Positions 55,524-64,000 of a DNA stretch of 64,000 nucleotides are shown here, piece by piece. Within the stretch, counting starts at the first letter, position 1, and each line of letters begins with the position of its first letter. The notes under the pieces were generated by a model. That model was not told the DNA's origin, did no database searches, and was given only the letters and a program-made list of their open reading frames with translations. The translations under genes and the position numbers were made by a program. Location of the stretch: positions 1-64,000 of the forward strand of contig NZ_FLTX01000040.1 of the NCBI RefSeq assembly GCF_900092025.1, given 5' to 3'. The stretch comes from Xanthomonas bromi. Its GTDB lineage: Bacteria > Pseudomonadota > Gammaproteobacteria > Xanthomonadales > Xanthomonadaceae.

Positions 55524-56546
55524 ATGCGCAATGGCAACGACCACACCCCTCAAACACGCGGCGATCTGGTGGTGCTCGGGCCCGAGGGCCTGTATTGCCC
55601 GCAAGGCGACTTCCATATCGACCCATGGCGGCCGGTGCCGCGTGCGGTGATCACACACGGTCATGGCGATCACGCGCGCAGCGGCATGGGCGAGTACCAC
55701 TGCACACGCGAGAGCCTGTCCATCCTGCAATGGCGCCTGGGCGAACAGGTCTATCACACGCATGCCGACGGCGAGGCGTTTCAGCTCGGGCGTGCGCACG
55801 TGTCGCTGCATCCGGCCGGACACGTGCTGGGCTCGGCGCAGGTGCGCATCGAAGTCGATGGCGAGGTCTGGGTGGCCTCCGGCGATTACAAGCGCCAACC
55901 CGACCCCACCTGCAAGCCGTTCGAAGTGGTGCCCTGCGACACGTTCATCACCGAGGCGACCTTCGGCCTGCCGGTGTATCGCTGGCCGGACACCTCGGAA
56001 GTGGCCGCCGATATCTCTGCCTGGCGCCGCGAATGCGCCGAGCGCGGCGAAGCGGCCATTCTGTATTGCTACGCGCTGGGCAAGGCGCAGCGCGTGCTGG
56101 CCGAATTACGCGCATGGGAAACGCAGCCGGCACTGCTGCACGGCGCGGTCGCGGTGGGGGTGGAGGTCTATCGCCAGGCCGGCGTCCCGATGCTGGACAC
56201 CCAGCCGGTCAGCGAGCATGCACGCGGCGCCGACTACGCGGGACAGTTGGTCATCGCACCGCCATCGGCGGCCGGCAGCGCCTGGATCCGACGTTTCCGC
56301 AGCGCGCAACAAGGCTTTGCCTCCGGATGGATGCGCATCCGCGGCAATCGCCGTCGACGCAATTACGACCGCGGCTTTGTCGTCTCCGACCATGCCGACT
56401 GGCCGGACCTGCTACGCACCATCGAACAGACCGGCGCACAACGCGTGATCGCCACGCATGGCAATACCGATGCATTGATCCAACACCTGCGGGAACGCGG
56501 CGTCGCAGCGGAAGCCTTCCGCACCGATTTCGGAGCCGAGGAATGA
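55524..56546 (+). CDS. ligase-associated DNA-damage-response exonuclease
   Basis: A 340-residue metallo-beta-lactamase / beta-CASP nuclease of the Lhr/ligase-associated exonuclease type. HGHGDHARSG is the metal-binding motif; other ligands lie in HPAGHVLGSAQ and SGDYKRQPDP, and the C-terminal SDHADW carries a further His. It is the first gene of a four-enzyme repair operon. ATG 55524 was chosen because the conserved LGPEGLYCPQGDFHIDP follows shortly. A longer frame upstream is low-complexity. Confidence 0.9.
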   Translation: MRNGNDHTPQTRGDLVVLGPEGLYCPQGDFHIDPWRPVPRAVITHGHGDHARSGMGEYHCTRESLSILQWRLGEQVYHTHADGEAFQLGRAHVSLHPAGHVLGSAQVRIEVDGEVWVASGDYKRQPDPTCKPFEVVPCDTFITEATFGLPVYRWPDTSEVAADISAWRRECAERGEAAILYCYALGKAQRVLAELRAWETQPALLHGAVAVGVEVYRQAGVPMLDTQPVSEHARGADYAGQLVIAPPSAAGSAWIRRFRSAQQGFASGWMRIRGNRRRRNYDRGFVVSDHADWPDLLRTIEQTGAQRVIATHGNTDALIQHLRERGVAAEAFRTDFGAEE

Positions 56547-56776
56547 ATCCGCTGCCCGCACGCCGTTATGTCCGCGCGCGTCCGCGCATTCGCCTGAGCG
56601 GTGCGCTCGCGTTCCGCCGGGATGCGTTGGCGTTTTGCGTACATCGCAACGCACCGGCAGCCACCATCGGTCCACCGCGGCCGCAGCGGCGTCCACGCGT
56701 GCTCGCCGCGTTTACCCGACGCGCACTGGAGCTGCGTGCAGCCAACAAGCGCACACCGCTACAGGCGCTGCCGTGA
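56543..56776 (+). CDS. small arginine-rich protein inserted in repair operon
   Basis: A 77-residue basic protein with 20 or more Arg residues (MNPLPARRYVRARPRIRLSG). It overlaps the exonuclease stop by ATGA and the ligase start by GTGA. No zinc, nuclease or helix-turn-helix motif is visible. It could be a DNA-binding accessory of the ligase complex or a fortuitous coupler. Function unknown. Confidence 0.55.
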   Translation: MNPLPARRYVRARPRIRLSGALAFRRDALAFCVHRNAPAATIGPPRPQRRPRVLAAFTRRALELRAANKRTPLQALP

Positions 56777-58377
56777 AGCGCTTCGCGGCGCTGTACCGCA
56801 CCCTGGATCGCAGTACCGGCACGCTCGACAAGCGCGCTGCACTGGTGGCGTATTTCCGCGATGCGCCGGCACTGGATGCGGCGTGGGCGTTGTACCTGCT
56901 GGCCGGTGGCAAGGTAGCCAGCGCGCGCATGCGTATTGCCAGCAGCGGCGAACTGCGGGAGTGGATCACCGACACCGCCGGGATTGCCGATTGGCTGGTG
57001 GCCGACAGCTACGACCACGTCGGCGATCTGGCCGAAACCCTGGCCCTGCTGCTGGACGATCCGATCACCGAAGCGACCGATCTGCCGTTGGCCGAGTGGA
57101 TCGAACAGCGCCTGCTGCCGATCGCCAACCAAGACGTGGCCGTGCGCAAGGCCTGCATCGTGCAGGCGTGGCGCAGCCTGGCCTTCGACGAGCGCCTGGT
57201 GTTCAACAAGCTGCTGACCGGCGCGCTACGCGTGGGCGTGTCGCAGCGGCTCGTGCAGCAGGCGCTGGCCGAGTTGTCCGGCGTGGATATCGCGCGCATT
57301 GCGCAGCGCATGCTCGGCAGTTGGCGACCGCATCCGACCTATCTTGCCGAGCTGTTGACCAGCGAAGAACTGCCCGGCGACCGCCAGCAACCCTACCCGT
57401 TCTTTCTGGCATCGCCGCTGGAAGCCGAGGTCGAAACGTTAGGCGCCATCGACGACTGGCTGCTGGAATGGAAATGGGACGGCATTCGCCTGCAGCTGAT
57501 TCGTCGCGCGGGCGAAGCAGCGTTGTGGTCGCGCGGCGAAGAACGCCTGGATGGACGTTTTCCGGAAATCGAACACGCTGCTCTGCAGTTGCCCGATGGC
57601 ATCGTCATCGATGGCGAGCTGCTGGCCTGGCAACCGGAGCAGCCTCTGCCGATGCCGTTTACCGCGTTGCAGACGCGCATCCAGCGGCTCAAGCCCGGGC
57701 CCAAGACCTTGGCCGCAGCACCCGTACGCGTGGTGGCCTACGACCTGCTGGAACTGGACGGCGACGATCTGCGCGAGCGCCCGCTGCAAGAGCGGCGCGC
57801 CTTGCTTGAAGGCGTGCTTGCCACGCTCGCAGATCCGCGCATCATCGCCTCGCCGCTGGTGCAGGTCGGCGATTGGCAAGACGCAGCGCAGCTGCGCGTG
57901 GAAGCACGCGAACGCGGTGTGGAAGGACTGATGCTCAAGCGCGCCAGTTCGGTCTATCAATCCGGTCGCCGTCGCGGCGATTGGTGGAAGTGGAAGATCG
58001 ACCCGCTCACCATCGATGCCGTGTTGTTGTACGCGCAAGCCGGCCACGGCCGACGCAGCACGCTCTATACCGACTACACTTTCGGGCTGTGGCATGAAGG
58101 GCAACTGGTGCCGATCGCCAAGGCGTATTCGGGCCTGGACGACAAGGAAATCCTGCAGCTGGATCGCTGGATCCGCGCCAACACCACCGAACGCTTTGGC
58201 CCGGTGCGCGCGGTCACGGCGCATCATGTGTTCGAGCTGGGCTTTGAAGCGGTGAACCGCAGCGCGCGGCACAAATCCGGCATTGCGGTGCGCTTCCCGC
58301 GCATACTGCGTTGGCGTCAGGACAAGCCGATGGCCGACGCCGATCACCTGAGCAGCCTGCAGGCACTGGCGCGGTGA
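56773..58377 (+). CDS. ATP-dependent DNA ligase
   Basis: A 534-residue ATP-dependent ligase of the bacterial LigB/LigC-like type that accompanies the exonuclease. The adenylation motif I is EWKWDGIR with nucleophile Lys234. Motif III is DLLELDGD, motif IV EGLMLKR and motif V WWKWK. An N-terminal helical DNA-binding domain precedes them. Start is GTG 56773 inside the GTGA overlap with the small basic protein; the family usually starts here with FAALYRTLDRSTGT. Confidence 0.93.
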   Translation: MKRFAALYRTLDRSTGTLDKRAALVAYFRDAPALDAAWALYLLAGGKVASARMRIASSGELREWITDTAGIADWLVADSYDHVGDLAETLALLLDDPITEATDLPLAEWIEQRLLPIANQDVAVRKACIVQAWRSLAFDERLVFNKLLTGALRVGVSQRLVQQALAELSGVDIARIAQRMLGSWRPHPTYLAELLTSEELPGDRQQPYPFFLASPLEAEVETLGAIDDWLLEWKWDGIRLQLIRRAGEAALWSRGEERLDGRFPEIEHAALQLPDGIVIDGELLAWQPEQPLPMPFTALQTRIQRLKPGPKTLAAAPVRVVAYDLLELDGDDLRERPLQERRALLEGVLATLADPRIIASPLVQVGDWQDAAQLRVEARERGVEGLMLKRASSVYQSGRRRGDWWKWKIDPLTIDAVLLYAQAGHGRRSTLYTDYTFGLWHEGQLVPIAKAYSGLDDKEILQLDRWIRANTTERFGPVRAVTAHHVFELGFEAVNRSARHKSGIAVRFPRILRWRQDKPMADADHLSSLQALAR

Positions 58378-60881
58378 CAGCAGCGCAGCACACACGCGGC
58401 ACGCCATTGCAGCAGTGGCGCGAGTGGTTCGCGCAGCGCGGCTGGACGCCGTTGCCGTTCCAACGCGATGTGTGGAAGCGCTATCTCGATGGCGAATCCG
58501 GCTTGCTGCACACGCCCACCGGCAGCGGCAAGACGCTGGCGGCGTTTGGCGGGCCGTTGCTGGAAGCACTGGCCGCGCGCGGGCGCACGGCACCGGCCAA
58601 GGCCAAGCCAGGCAAGCCCGCTGCACCTGCGCGCCGCCAGCAGCAACGCAATCTGCAGGTGTTGTGGATCACGCCGTTGCGCGCACTGGCCGCCGACACC
58701 GCACGCGCGCTGCGCGAGCCGGTGGACGCGTTGGGGCTGGATTGGCAGGTGGGCTTGCGCACCGGCGATGCCAGCGCACGCGACAAGCGATTGGCGCGCA
58801 GCGGCAAGCTCGATGTGCTGGTCACCACGCCCGAATCGCTGGCGTTGCTGCTTTCGTATCCGGACACGGCGCCACAGCTGTCGGCGCTGCGCTGCGTGAT
58901 CGTCGACGAATGGCATGAGTTGCTGGGCAACAAGCGCGGCGTGCTGCTGCAGCTATGTCTTGCTCGCTTGCGCGGCTGGACGCCACACCTGCGCATCTGG
59001 GGATTGTCGGCAACGCTGGGCAATTTGTCGCAGGCCCGCGATGTGCTGCTACCGCATCGCCCCGAGGCGGCGCTGGTCTCCGGCGTCAAACCGCGCACGA
59101 TGACGCTGGAAACCTTGTTGCCGGACAGCGGCGAGCGGTTCCCGTGGGCGGGGCATCTTGGTCTGGCACAACTGGCGCGCGTGCTGCAGAAGATCATGCA
59201 GCAGCGCACCAGCCTGGTATTCACCAACACGCGTGCACAAGCCGAGTTGTGGCACCAGGCCTTGAGTGCGGTATGGCCGGAGGATCTGGCAACGCTGGCG
59301 CTGCATCACGGCTCGCTGGATCCAACGCTACGCGCAGCCGCCGAACGTGGGCTGGCCGACGGTAGCCTGCGCTGTGTGGTGGCCACCTCCAGCCTGGATC
59401 TGGGCGTGGATTTTCCGGCCGTGGATCAGGTGCTGCAGATCGGCAGCCCGAAAGGTATCGCGCGCCTGCTGCAACGCGCCGGCCGCGCGCGCCATCGTCC
59501 CGGCGAATCCGGCCACGTGGTGTGCGTGCCCTCGCATGCGCTGGAACTGGTCGAATATGCGGCGGCACGGCGCGCGCTGGTGCACGGTCATATCGAAGCG
59601 CGGCCACCACCGCGGTTGTCGCTGGACGTGTTGGCGCAGCACTGCGTCACGCTCGCCCTCGGCGGCGGCTTCCATGCCGATGCCTTGTTCGAACAAGTGC
59701 GCGGCACCGATGCCTTCGCTACACTGGAAAAAACCACCTGGAACGCGGTGCTGGATTTCATCGTGCAAGGTGGCAGCGCCTTGGCGCATTACCCGGACTT
59801 CCACAAAGTGGTTCGTGACGACGACGGCATGTACCGCGTGATCGACCGGCGCGTCGCGCTCCGGCATCGGCTGTCCATCGGCACGATCACCAGCGACGGC
59901 AGCGTGCGCGTGCAATTCCTGCGCGGCGGGCGGCTGGGCGCGGTGGAAGAACAGTTCATCGGCCGCCTGCGACGCGGCGACCGCTTTCAGTTCGCCGGCC
60001 GCTTGCTGGAACTGGTGCGCCTGGAAGACATGACCGCCTACGTGCGCGTGGCCAAGGGCGGCAGTGGCGTGGTGCCGAAATGGATGGGCGGACGCATGCC
60101 GTTGTCGTCGGCACTGGGGCGCGAGGTGGAAGCGGTGTTCGCGGATCCCGGCGATGCGCCGGAGATGCAGGCCTTGGCGCCGTTGCTGCACCTGCAGGCC
60201 TCACTGTCTTCGCTGCCGGGGCCGGATCATCTGCTGGTGGAAAGCATCAAGGCGCGCGACGGCCGGCATGTCTTCGTGTATCCGTTCGCCGGCCGGCAGG
60301 TCAACGAAGGACTGGCCGCGTTGCTCGCGGCACGTTGGGGACGACGCCAACGCAATACGTTTAGCTTCGCTGCCAACGATTACGGCTTTGTGCTGTCGCC
60401 GGCGCAGGATGTCGAGATCGATGCCGGTGTGCTGCAGAGCTTGCTGTCGCCGGTGAGCCTGTTCGACGATCTGCGCGACAGCCTCAATCTAGGCGAGTTG
60501 GCGCGCCGGCAGTTCCGCGAGATCGCGCGTGTGGCCGGCTTGTTGTCGCCGTCGTTGCCGGGCCGTGCGCCGCGCAGCCTGCGTCAGCTGCAGGCCTCCA
60601 GCGGGTTGTTGTACGACGTGTTGCAGCGTTTCGACCCCGATCATCTGCTGCTCGCCCAGGCCGAACGCGAAGTGTTCGAAGGCCAGCTCGAACTGGCGCG
60701 GCTTGCCCATGCCCTGGACGATTGCGCGCGCCGCGAGCTGCGCCTGTGCACGCCACGCAGCCTCACCCCGTTGTCGTTTCCGCTCTGGGCCGAACGCGTG
60801 CGCGGGCAACTGAGCACCGAAGACTGGAAGGCGCGCGTGTTGCGCGCTGCCGAACAACTGGAGCGCAAGCATGGGCGATAG
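58374..60881 (+). CDS. ligase-associated DEXH-box helicase
   Basis: An 835-residue superfamily 2 helicase related to Lhr. Walker A is TPTGSGKT at 47-54; the DExH motif reads DEWH; SAT follows in GLSATLGN; and motif VI is QRAGRARHRPGESG. The C-terminal half carries the Lhr-type WH-like domains. The GTG start at 58374 overlaps the ligase stop by 4 bases. It partners the other three genes in the ligase-associated damage-response set. Confidence 0.92.
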   Translation: MTAAQHTRGTPLQQWREWFAQRGWTPLPFQRDVWKRYLDGESGLLHTPTGSGKTLAAFGGPLLEALAARGRTAPAKAKPGKPAAPARRQQQRNLQVLWITPLRALAADTARALREPVDALGLDWQVGLRTGDASARDKRLARSGKLDVLVTTPESLALLLSYPDTAPQLSALRCVIVDEWHELLGNKRGVLLQLCLARLRGWTPHLRIWGLSATLGNLSQARDVLLPHRPEAALVSGVKPRTMTLETLLPDSGERFPWAGHLGLAQLARVLQKIMQQRTSLVFTNTRAQAELWHQALSAVWPEDLATLALHHGSLDPTLRAAAERGLADGSLRCVVATSSLDLGVDFPAVDQVLQIGSPKGIARLLQRAGRARHRPGESGHVVCVPSHALELVEYAAARRALVHGHIEARPPPRLSLDVLAQHCVTLALGGGFHADALFEQVRGTDAFATLEKTTWNAVLDFIVQGGSALAHYPDFHKVVRDDDGMYRVIDRRVALRHRLSIGTITSDGSVRVQFLRGGRLGAVEEQFIGRLRRGDRFQFAGRLLELVRLEDMTAYVRVAKGGSGVVPKWMGGRMPLSSALGREVEAVFADPGDAPEMQALAPLLHLQASLSSLPGPDHLLVESIKARDGRHVFVYPFAGRQVNEGLAALLAARWGRRQRNTFSFAANDYGFVLSPAQDVEIDAGVLQSLLSPVSLFDDLRDSLNLGELARRQFREIARVAGLLSPSLPGRAPRSLRQLQASSGLLYDVLQRFDPDHLLLAQAEREVFEGQLELARLAHALDDCARRELRLCTPRSLTPLSFPLWAERVRGQLSTEDWKARVLRAAEQLERKHGR

Positions 60882-61515
60882 CGTGCAGCTGCAGCTGGCT
60901 GGCGAAACCGTGGAATTGCTCGGCGAACGTGCGTTGTACCGCCCGAAGCAACGTGCGCTGTTGATCGCCGATCTGCACCTGGGCAAGGCCGACGTATTCC
61001 GCCGTGCCGGCATCGGCTTGCCGGCCGGCGGTACCGCGCACGATCTGGAGCGGCTGGATGCGTTGCTGCAACAACGCGATGTCCAGGCGCTGTGGATCCT
61101 GGGCGACCTGCTGCACGGCCCGGCACCGCGCGCCGCCTGGCACCGCCGCTGGAGCGCATGGCGCGAGCAACATTGCGCATTGCGCGTGATCGCCATCCGC
61201 GGCAATCACGACCGCGCACTGGCCGGTGCGGATCTGCACATCGAAGCGGCCGGCGAACAGGTCGAAGATGGGCCCTTCGTGCTGCGCCACGACCCGTTGC
61301 CGCATCCCACCGGCCACGTGCTGTGCGGGCACCTTCACCCGCTGGCGAAGCTGCCGGGGCTGTCGCGGCGCTGGCCGGCGTTCTGGTTGCGCGAACGCGT
61401 CACCATCCTGCCGGCCTTCTCGCAATTCACGGCAGGCATCGTGCCAACGCTGAGCGGAGGCGAGCGCCTGGTCGCCTGCGTGGAAGGCGATGCGATGGCG
61501 TTGCCGGTGCGTTAG
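60871..61515 (+). CDS. pdeM: ligase-associated endonuclease PdeM
   Basis: A 214-residue calcineurin-like metallophosphoesterase. Metal-binding motifs in order: ADLHLGKADV, GDLLHG, GNHDR and CGHLHP. This order matches the PdeM family of the same repair operon. The start overlaps the helicase by 11 bases. It is the last gene of the operon. Confidence 0.92.
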   Translation: MGDSVQLQLAGETVELLGERALYRPKQRALLIADLHLGKADVFRRAGIGLPAGGTAHDLERLDALLQQRDVQALWILGDLLHGPAPRAAWHRRWSAWREQHCALRVIAIRGNHDRALAGADLHIEAAGEQVEDGPFVLRHDPLPHPTGHVLCGHLHPLAKLPGLSRRWPAFWLRERVTILPAFSQFTAGIVPTLSGGERLVACVEGDAMALPVR

Positions 61516-61560
61516 CCAGCACCGCAAACGCGCTGGCTGACGCTTCGGCCAAACGCGGCT

Positions 61561-62826
61561 CTACGCGGTCGCTTCGGCGTTATCGTCTGCCACGTGCACA
61601 ACCGGTTGCGCTAACGCATCCACGAATTCCGGCGCCAACGCCAACTTGCCGAACCAGCCATGCTGGGTGCCGCTGAGCACGCGCAGCATGTGCCCGCGTC
61701 CACCCGGCACGCGTCCCATCGGGCGTAGCAACAGATCGCGGCCGTGTGCCCAGAGATCGCGTTCGGACTGGAACAACGGCGTCAGCCAGCGGCTCCAGCG
61801 GTGATAGATCGCCACATGCGCCTGGCGTTCGCGCTGGTAGCGCTGCAAGGCATCGTCCAGATCGGTGCCTGCACGCAAGGCGTCGCGCATCGCCAATGCA
61901 TCCAGCAGCGCCATGTTCACGCCCTGCCCCAATTGCGGGCTCATCGCATGCGCGGCATCGCCGGCCAGCACGAAGCGGCCGCGATGCCAACGCGACACCA
62001 CCGCATCGCGATAACTCGCGCGTGCCAATGCACCATGCACCTGCACCGTGGCAAGAAGCGCGTGCGCCTCCGGCCACATCTGCGCCACCTCATCGCGCCA
62101 GGCGGCCATACCGCGCTGTTCCCAGGCAACGAAATCGCTGCACGGCAGGCTCCAGAAAAAACTCAGCCGCGGCGTGTCGTCACCCGGGCGCGTGCCCACC
62201 GGCAGCAGTCCGATCATTTTGCGTGCGCCGATATAGCGCTGGCGCAATTCGTCCACGAATGGCCAGTCTTCGCGCGGCAACAGACACCACAGCGCACCCC
62301 ACGGGTACACGCGATCCAGCCGCGTTCCCTGCGCCTGCGCGCGCAACGTGGACGCCGAGCCATCGGCGGCAATGATCAGATCGTAGGGGCCATGCCATTG
62401 CCCGCGTTGATCCTGCACACGCACGCCGTCGTGATCGATGGCGCTGATCTGCGTCTCCACATGCAGCTGCGCGTGCTGCGGCCAGGCCTCGCGCAGCAGC
62501 GTAAACAAGGCGCCGCGCTGCATGCCCACACCCATCAGGCGCGCACCCAGATCGCGATACTGCATGTCCATCACTGCGCGCCCGCAGGGCGTGTCGCCAT
62601 ACAAACGGCGCACTGGTGCGCCATGCGCGAGCGCCTGCGGCAGCACCCCCATGTTCCAGAGCACCTGCAGGCCGCTGGGCTGCAGCAGAAAGCCTGCGCC
62701 TACCGGCCCGGGCGCGGCTGCGCGCTCGAACACCTCCAGGTGATGCCCATCGGCCCCCAGCAGCACGGCCAATGCCTGCCCCGCCGTTCCGTAGCCCACT
62801 ACCGCAATACGTAATGCTCGTTGCAT
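61561..62826 (-). CDS. FAD-dependent aromatic-type monooxygenase
   Basis: A 421-residue flavoprotein hydroxylase. GYGTAGQALAVLLG is the ADP-binding loop and GDAAHAMSPQLGQG at 289-302 the FAD site. The middle motif DG (ADGSAST) links the two. Relatives are PHBH-type enzymes such as UbiH or PhzS. The substrate is unknown. The gene converges on the repair operon and lies upstream of the cold-shock terminator. Confidence 0.87.
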   Translation of the reverse strand: MQRALRIAVVGYGTAGQALAVLLGADGHHLEVFERAAAPGPVGAGFLLQPSGLQVLWNMGVLPQALAHGAPVRRLYGDTPCGRAVMDMQYRDLGARLMGVGMQRGALFTLLREAWPQHAQLHVETQISAIDHDGVRVQDQRGQWHGPYDLIIAADGSASTLRAQAQGTRLDRVYPWGALWCLLPREDWPFVDELRQRYIGARKMIGLLPVGTRPGDDTPRLSFFWSLPCSDFVAWEQRGMAAWRDEVAQMWPEAHALLATVQVHGALARASYRDAVVSRWHRGRFVLAGDAAHAMSPQLGQGVNMALLDALAMRDALRAGTDLDDALQRYQRERQAHVAIYHRWSRWLTPLFQSERDLWAHGRDLLLRPMGRVPGGRGHMLRVLSGTQHGWFGKLALAPEFVDALAQPVVHVADDNAEATA

Positions 62827-62870
62827 CGTCCCTGCTCTGTCTCGCCACCACTGGCCGCGCTCACCTGCGC

Positions 62871-62895
62871 AAAAAAACCCCGCCGTGGCGGGGTT
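62871..62895 (-). terminator. intrinsic terminator after cspA
   Basis: AACCCCGC / GCGGGGTT 8-bp stem with a CGTG loop. On the minus strand seven T follow (AAAAAAA at 62871-62877 plus). Located 24 bases after the cold-shock gene. Confidence 0.92.
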
Positions 62896-62919
62896 CTTCA
62901 ACCGCACAATCGAGTCAAC

Positions 62920-63126
62920 TTACTCGACCGGCGTGATGTTCGAAGCCTGGGCACCCTTGGGGCCCTGGGTCACGTCATAACTGACGCGCTGGCCTTCCTG
63001 CAGGCTGCGGAAGCCCTTGGAATTGATCGCGGAGAAGTGCGCGAAGACATCGGCGCTGCCGTCCTCCGGTGAGATGAAGCCAAATCCCTTGGCGTCGTTG
63101 AACCACTTGACGGTACCGTTCGGCAT
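62920..63126 (-). CDS. cspA: cold-shock domain protein
   Basis: A 68-residue OB-fold nucleic-acid chaperone. RNP1 KGFGFIS (13-19) and RNP2 VFAHF (27-31) are intact. It starts [10 protein letters not shown]; an upstream in-frame ATG at 63147 is less likely. A long leader follows from the start toward 63212 and may carry cold-responsive RNA structure. Usual length for the CspA family. Confidence 0.95.
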   Translation of the reverse strand: MPNGTVKWFNDAKGFGFISPEDGSADVFAHFSAINSKGFRSLQEGQRVSYDVTQGPKGAQASNITPVE

Positions 63127-63212
63127 GGTGATGCGAGACCTTTGCAATAATTAATGGGTGGTGTACGGCGTGCGTACGCGCCGAGTATGCAAAGCTTATG
63201 CCCCGATGACAA

Positions 63213-63965
63213 TCACCCGCGTGCAAGTTCGCCGATCAGCTCGGGCAAGCCGGACGACGCCGCATCGACGTTGGCCAACACCTCGGCCATGGTGATTTCC
63301 TGCGCGTCGCCACAGCCGGCCGCCCAGTTGGCCACAATCGCCAAACACGCATATTCCAGGCCTTTTTCACGCGCCAGGCCGGCTTCAGGCATGCCGGTCA
63401 TGCCCACCAAATCGCAGCCATCGCGACGCATGCGGGCGATCTCTGCAATCGTTTCCAGCCGTGGTCCTTGCGTTGCACCATAGCAACCGCCGGCCACCAT
63501 CGTGACGCCGGTCACTTTGGCTGCCGCAATGACCTTGCTGCGAAACATCGGCGAGTACGGATGGCCGAAATCCACGTGCTGCACCTCACTGCCCGGCTCT
63601 TCGCAGAAGGTGGAGACGCGGCCCCAGGTGTAATCGATCAGTTGATCCGGGCAGGCCAGCACGCGCGGTCCGAATTGTTCGGTGATGCCGCCCACGGTGT
63701 TGAGCGCGAGCACACGCGCGGCACCGATTTGCTGCAATGCAGCGATGTTTGCGCGGTAATTGACCTTGTGCGGCGGCAGCGAATGGCCTTCGCCATGGCG
63801 TGCCAGGAAGGCGACCCGGTGGCCGAGCAACATGCCGACGCGGATCGGCCCGGACGGCGCGCCGTAGGGCGTCTCGATCTCGTGCGACTGCACATCATCC
63901 AATTGCGCGAGCTTGTAGACACCAGTGCCGCCGATGACGGCCAATGCGATGGAATTTGCGGACAC
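63213..63965 (-). CDS. mtiP: S-methyl-5'-thioinosine phosphorylase
   Basis: A 250-residue purine nucleoside phosphorylase of the MTAP/MTIP family. IGGTGVYKL is the phosphate loop, followed by RHGEGHSLPPHKVNYRANI and the base-binding VGMTGMPEAGLAREKGLEY. The family variant MTGMPEA, where methylthioadenosine phosphorylases have MTNMPEA, favours thioinosine as substrate. GTG 63965 with AGAGG six bases upstream was preferred over an in-frame TTG at 63983. It salvages methylthioadenosine from polyamine and quorum-signal synthesis. Confidence 0.85.
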   Translation of the reverse strand: MSANSIALAVIGGTGVYKLAQLDDVQSHEIETPYGAPSGPIRVGMLLGHRVAFLARHGEGHSLPPHKVNYRANIAALQQIGAARVLALNTVGGITEQFGPRVLACPDQLIDYTWGRVSTFCEEPGSEVQHVDFGHPYSPMFRSKVIAAAKVTGVTMVAGGCYGATQGPRLETIAEIARMRRDGCDLVGMTGMPEAGLAREKGLEYACLAIVANWAAGCGDAQEITMAEVLANVDAASSGLPELIGELARG

Positions 63966-64000
63966 AACCGACCTCTGCAACAAATCAACGAAAGTGCGCG

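Noticed and set aside
1-64000. CRISPR arrays, tRNA, rRNA genes, intact insertion sequences or prophage
   Set aside because: No repeat-spacer pattern, cloverleaf, rRNA consensus, transposase or phage structural gene was recognised on either strand.

Overview
The window is a GC-rich, gene-dense chromosomal segment that fits a plant-associated gammaproteobacterium of the genus Xanthomonas (inference). The support is the set of conserved Xanthomonadaceae protein families and short dispersed repeats of the AATCCC/GGGATT type typical of intergenic DNA in that genus. I see no rRNA, tRNA, CRISPR array, intact insertion sequence, prophage, or type III effector with a proper PIP box. It reads as ordinary core chromosome with some local decay and some compact operons.

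Layout. 1-1206 (minus) holds a decayed PadR/HAAS regulatory pair, with one truncated gene and one single-base frameshift. 1303-8425 has an alginate-export-type outer membrane protein, a hypothetical membrane-anchored protein, a DUF502 protein, a YhhQ-type queuosine precursor transporter and a secreted DUF885 protein. 8721-11080 (minus) is an mmuP-mmuM operon for S-methylmethionine uptake and methionine synthesis. 11431-16252 carries a VOC protein, a DUF2147 protein, metG, a HAD phosphatase and a soluble RnfB-like ferredoxin. 16253-16897 has no recognisable gene.

17772-26630 is the most coherent functional block. A small membrane protein, an ECF sigma factor and its anti-sigma factor precede a tightly overlapping operon: fatty-acid desaturase, FAD oxidoreductase, DUF1365, CFA-synthase-like methyltransferase, DUF2878, DUF1295 and a second CFA-synthase-like methyltransferase. 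The content resembles the sigma-factor-controlled lipid-modification loci that make methylated and furan fatty acids in alphaproteobacteria. 26794-32326 contains RidA, a DUF998 protein and a convergent mprF / acvB-virJ pair for making and hydrolysing aminoacyl-phosphatidylglycerol.

32541-45681 is a mosaic of small housekeeping and stress genes: HD hydrolase, 2'-5' RNA ligase-like protein, PA2169-type four-helix protein, MFS exporter divergent from an Old Yellow Enzyme, YjdM/PhnA, a CDF metal transporter, SlyD, a YegD-like Hsp70, a small MscS channel, a DksA-like zinc finger, DUF2789, DUF1328 and a YgjP-type metallopeptidase. Several genes of under 62 codons are included. 46001-54173 has a leucine-type dehydrogenase behind a leader terminator, a subtilisin autotransporter, a thiolase, two alanine-rich lipoproteins and a CHASE3-GAF-GGDEF diguanylate cyclase. 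54272-55191 is a bactofilin / zinc-ribbon pair.

55524-61515 is a complete ligase-associated DNA-damage-response operon (exonuclease, ATP-dependent ligase, DEXH helicase, PdeM nuclease). An extra 77-residue basic protein is inserted between exonuclease and ligase by 4-base overlaps on both sides. The window ends with an FAD monooxygenase, a cold-shock protein and an S-methyl-5'-thioinosine phosphorylase, all on the minus strand.
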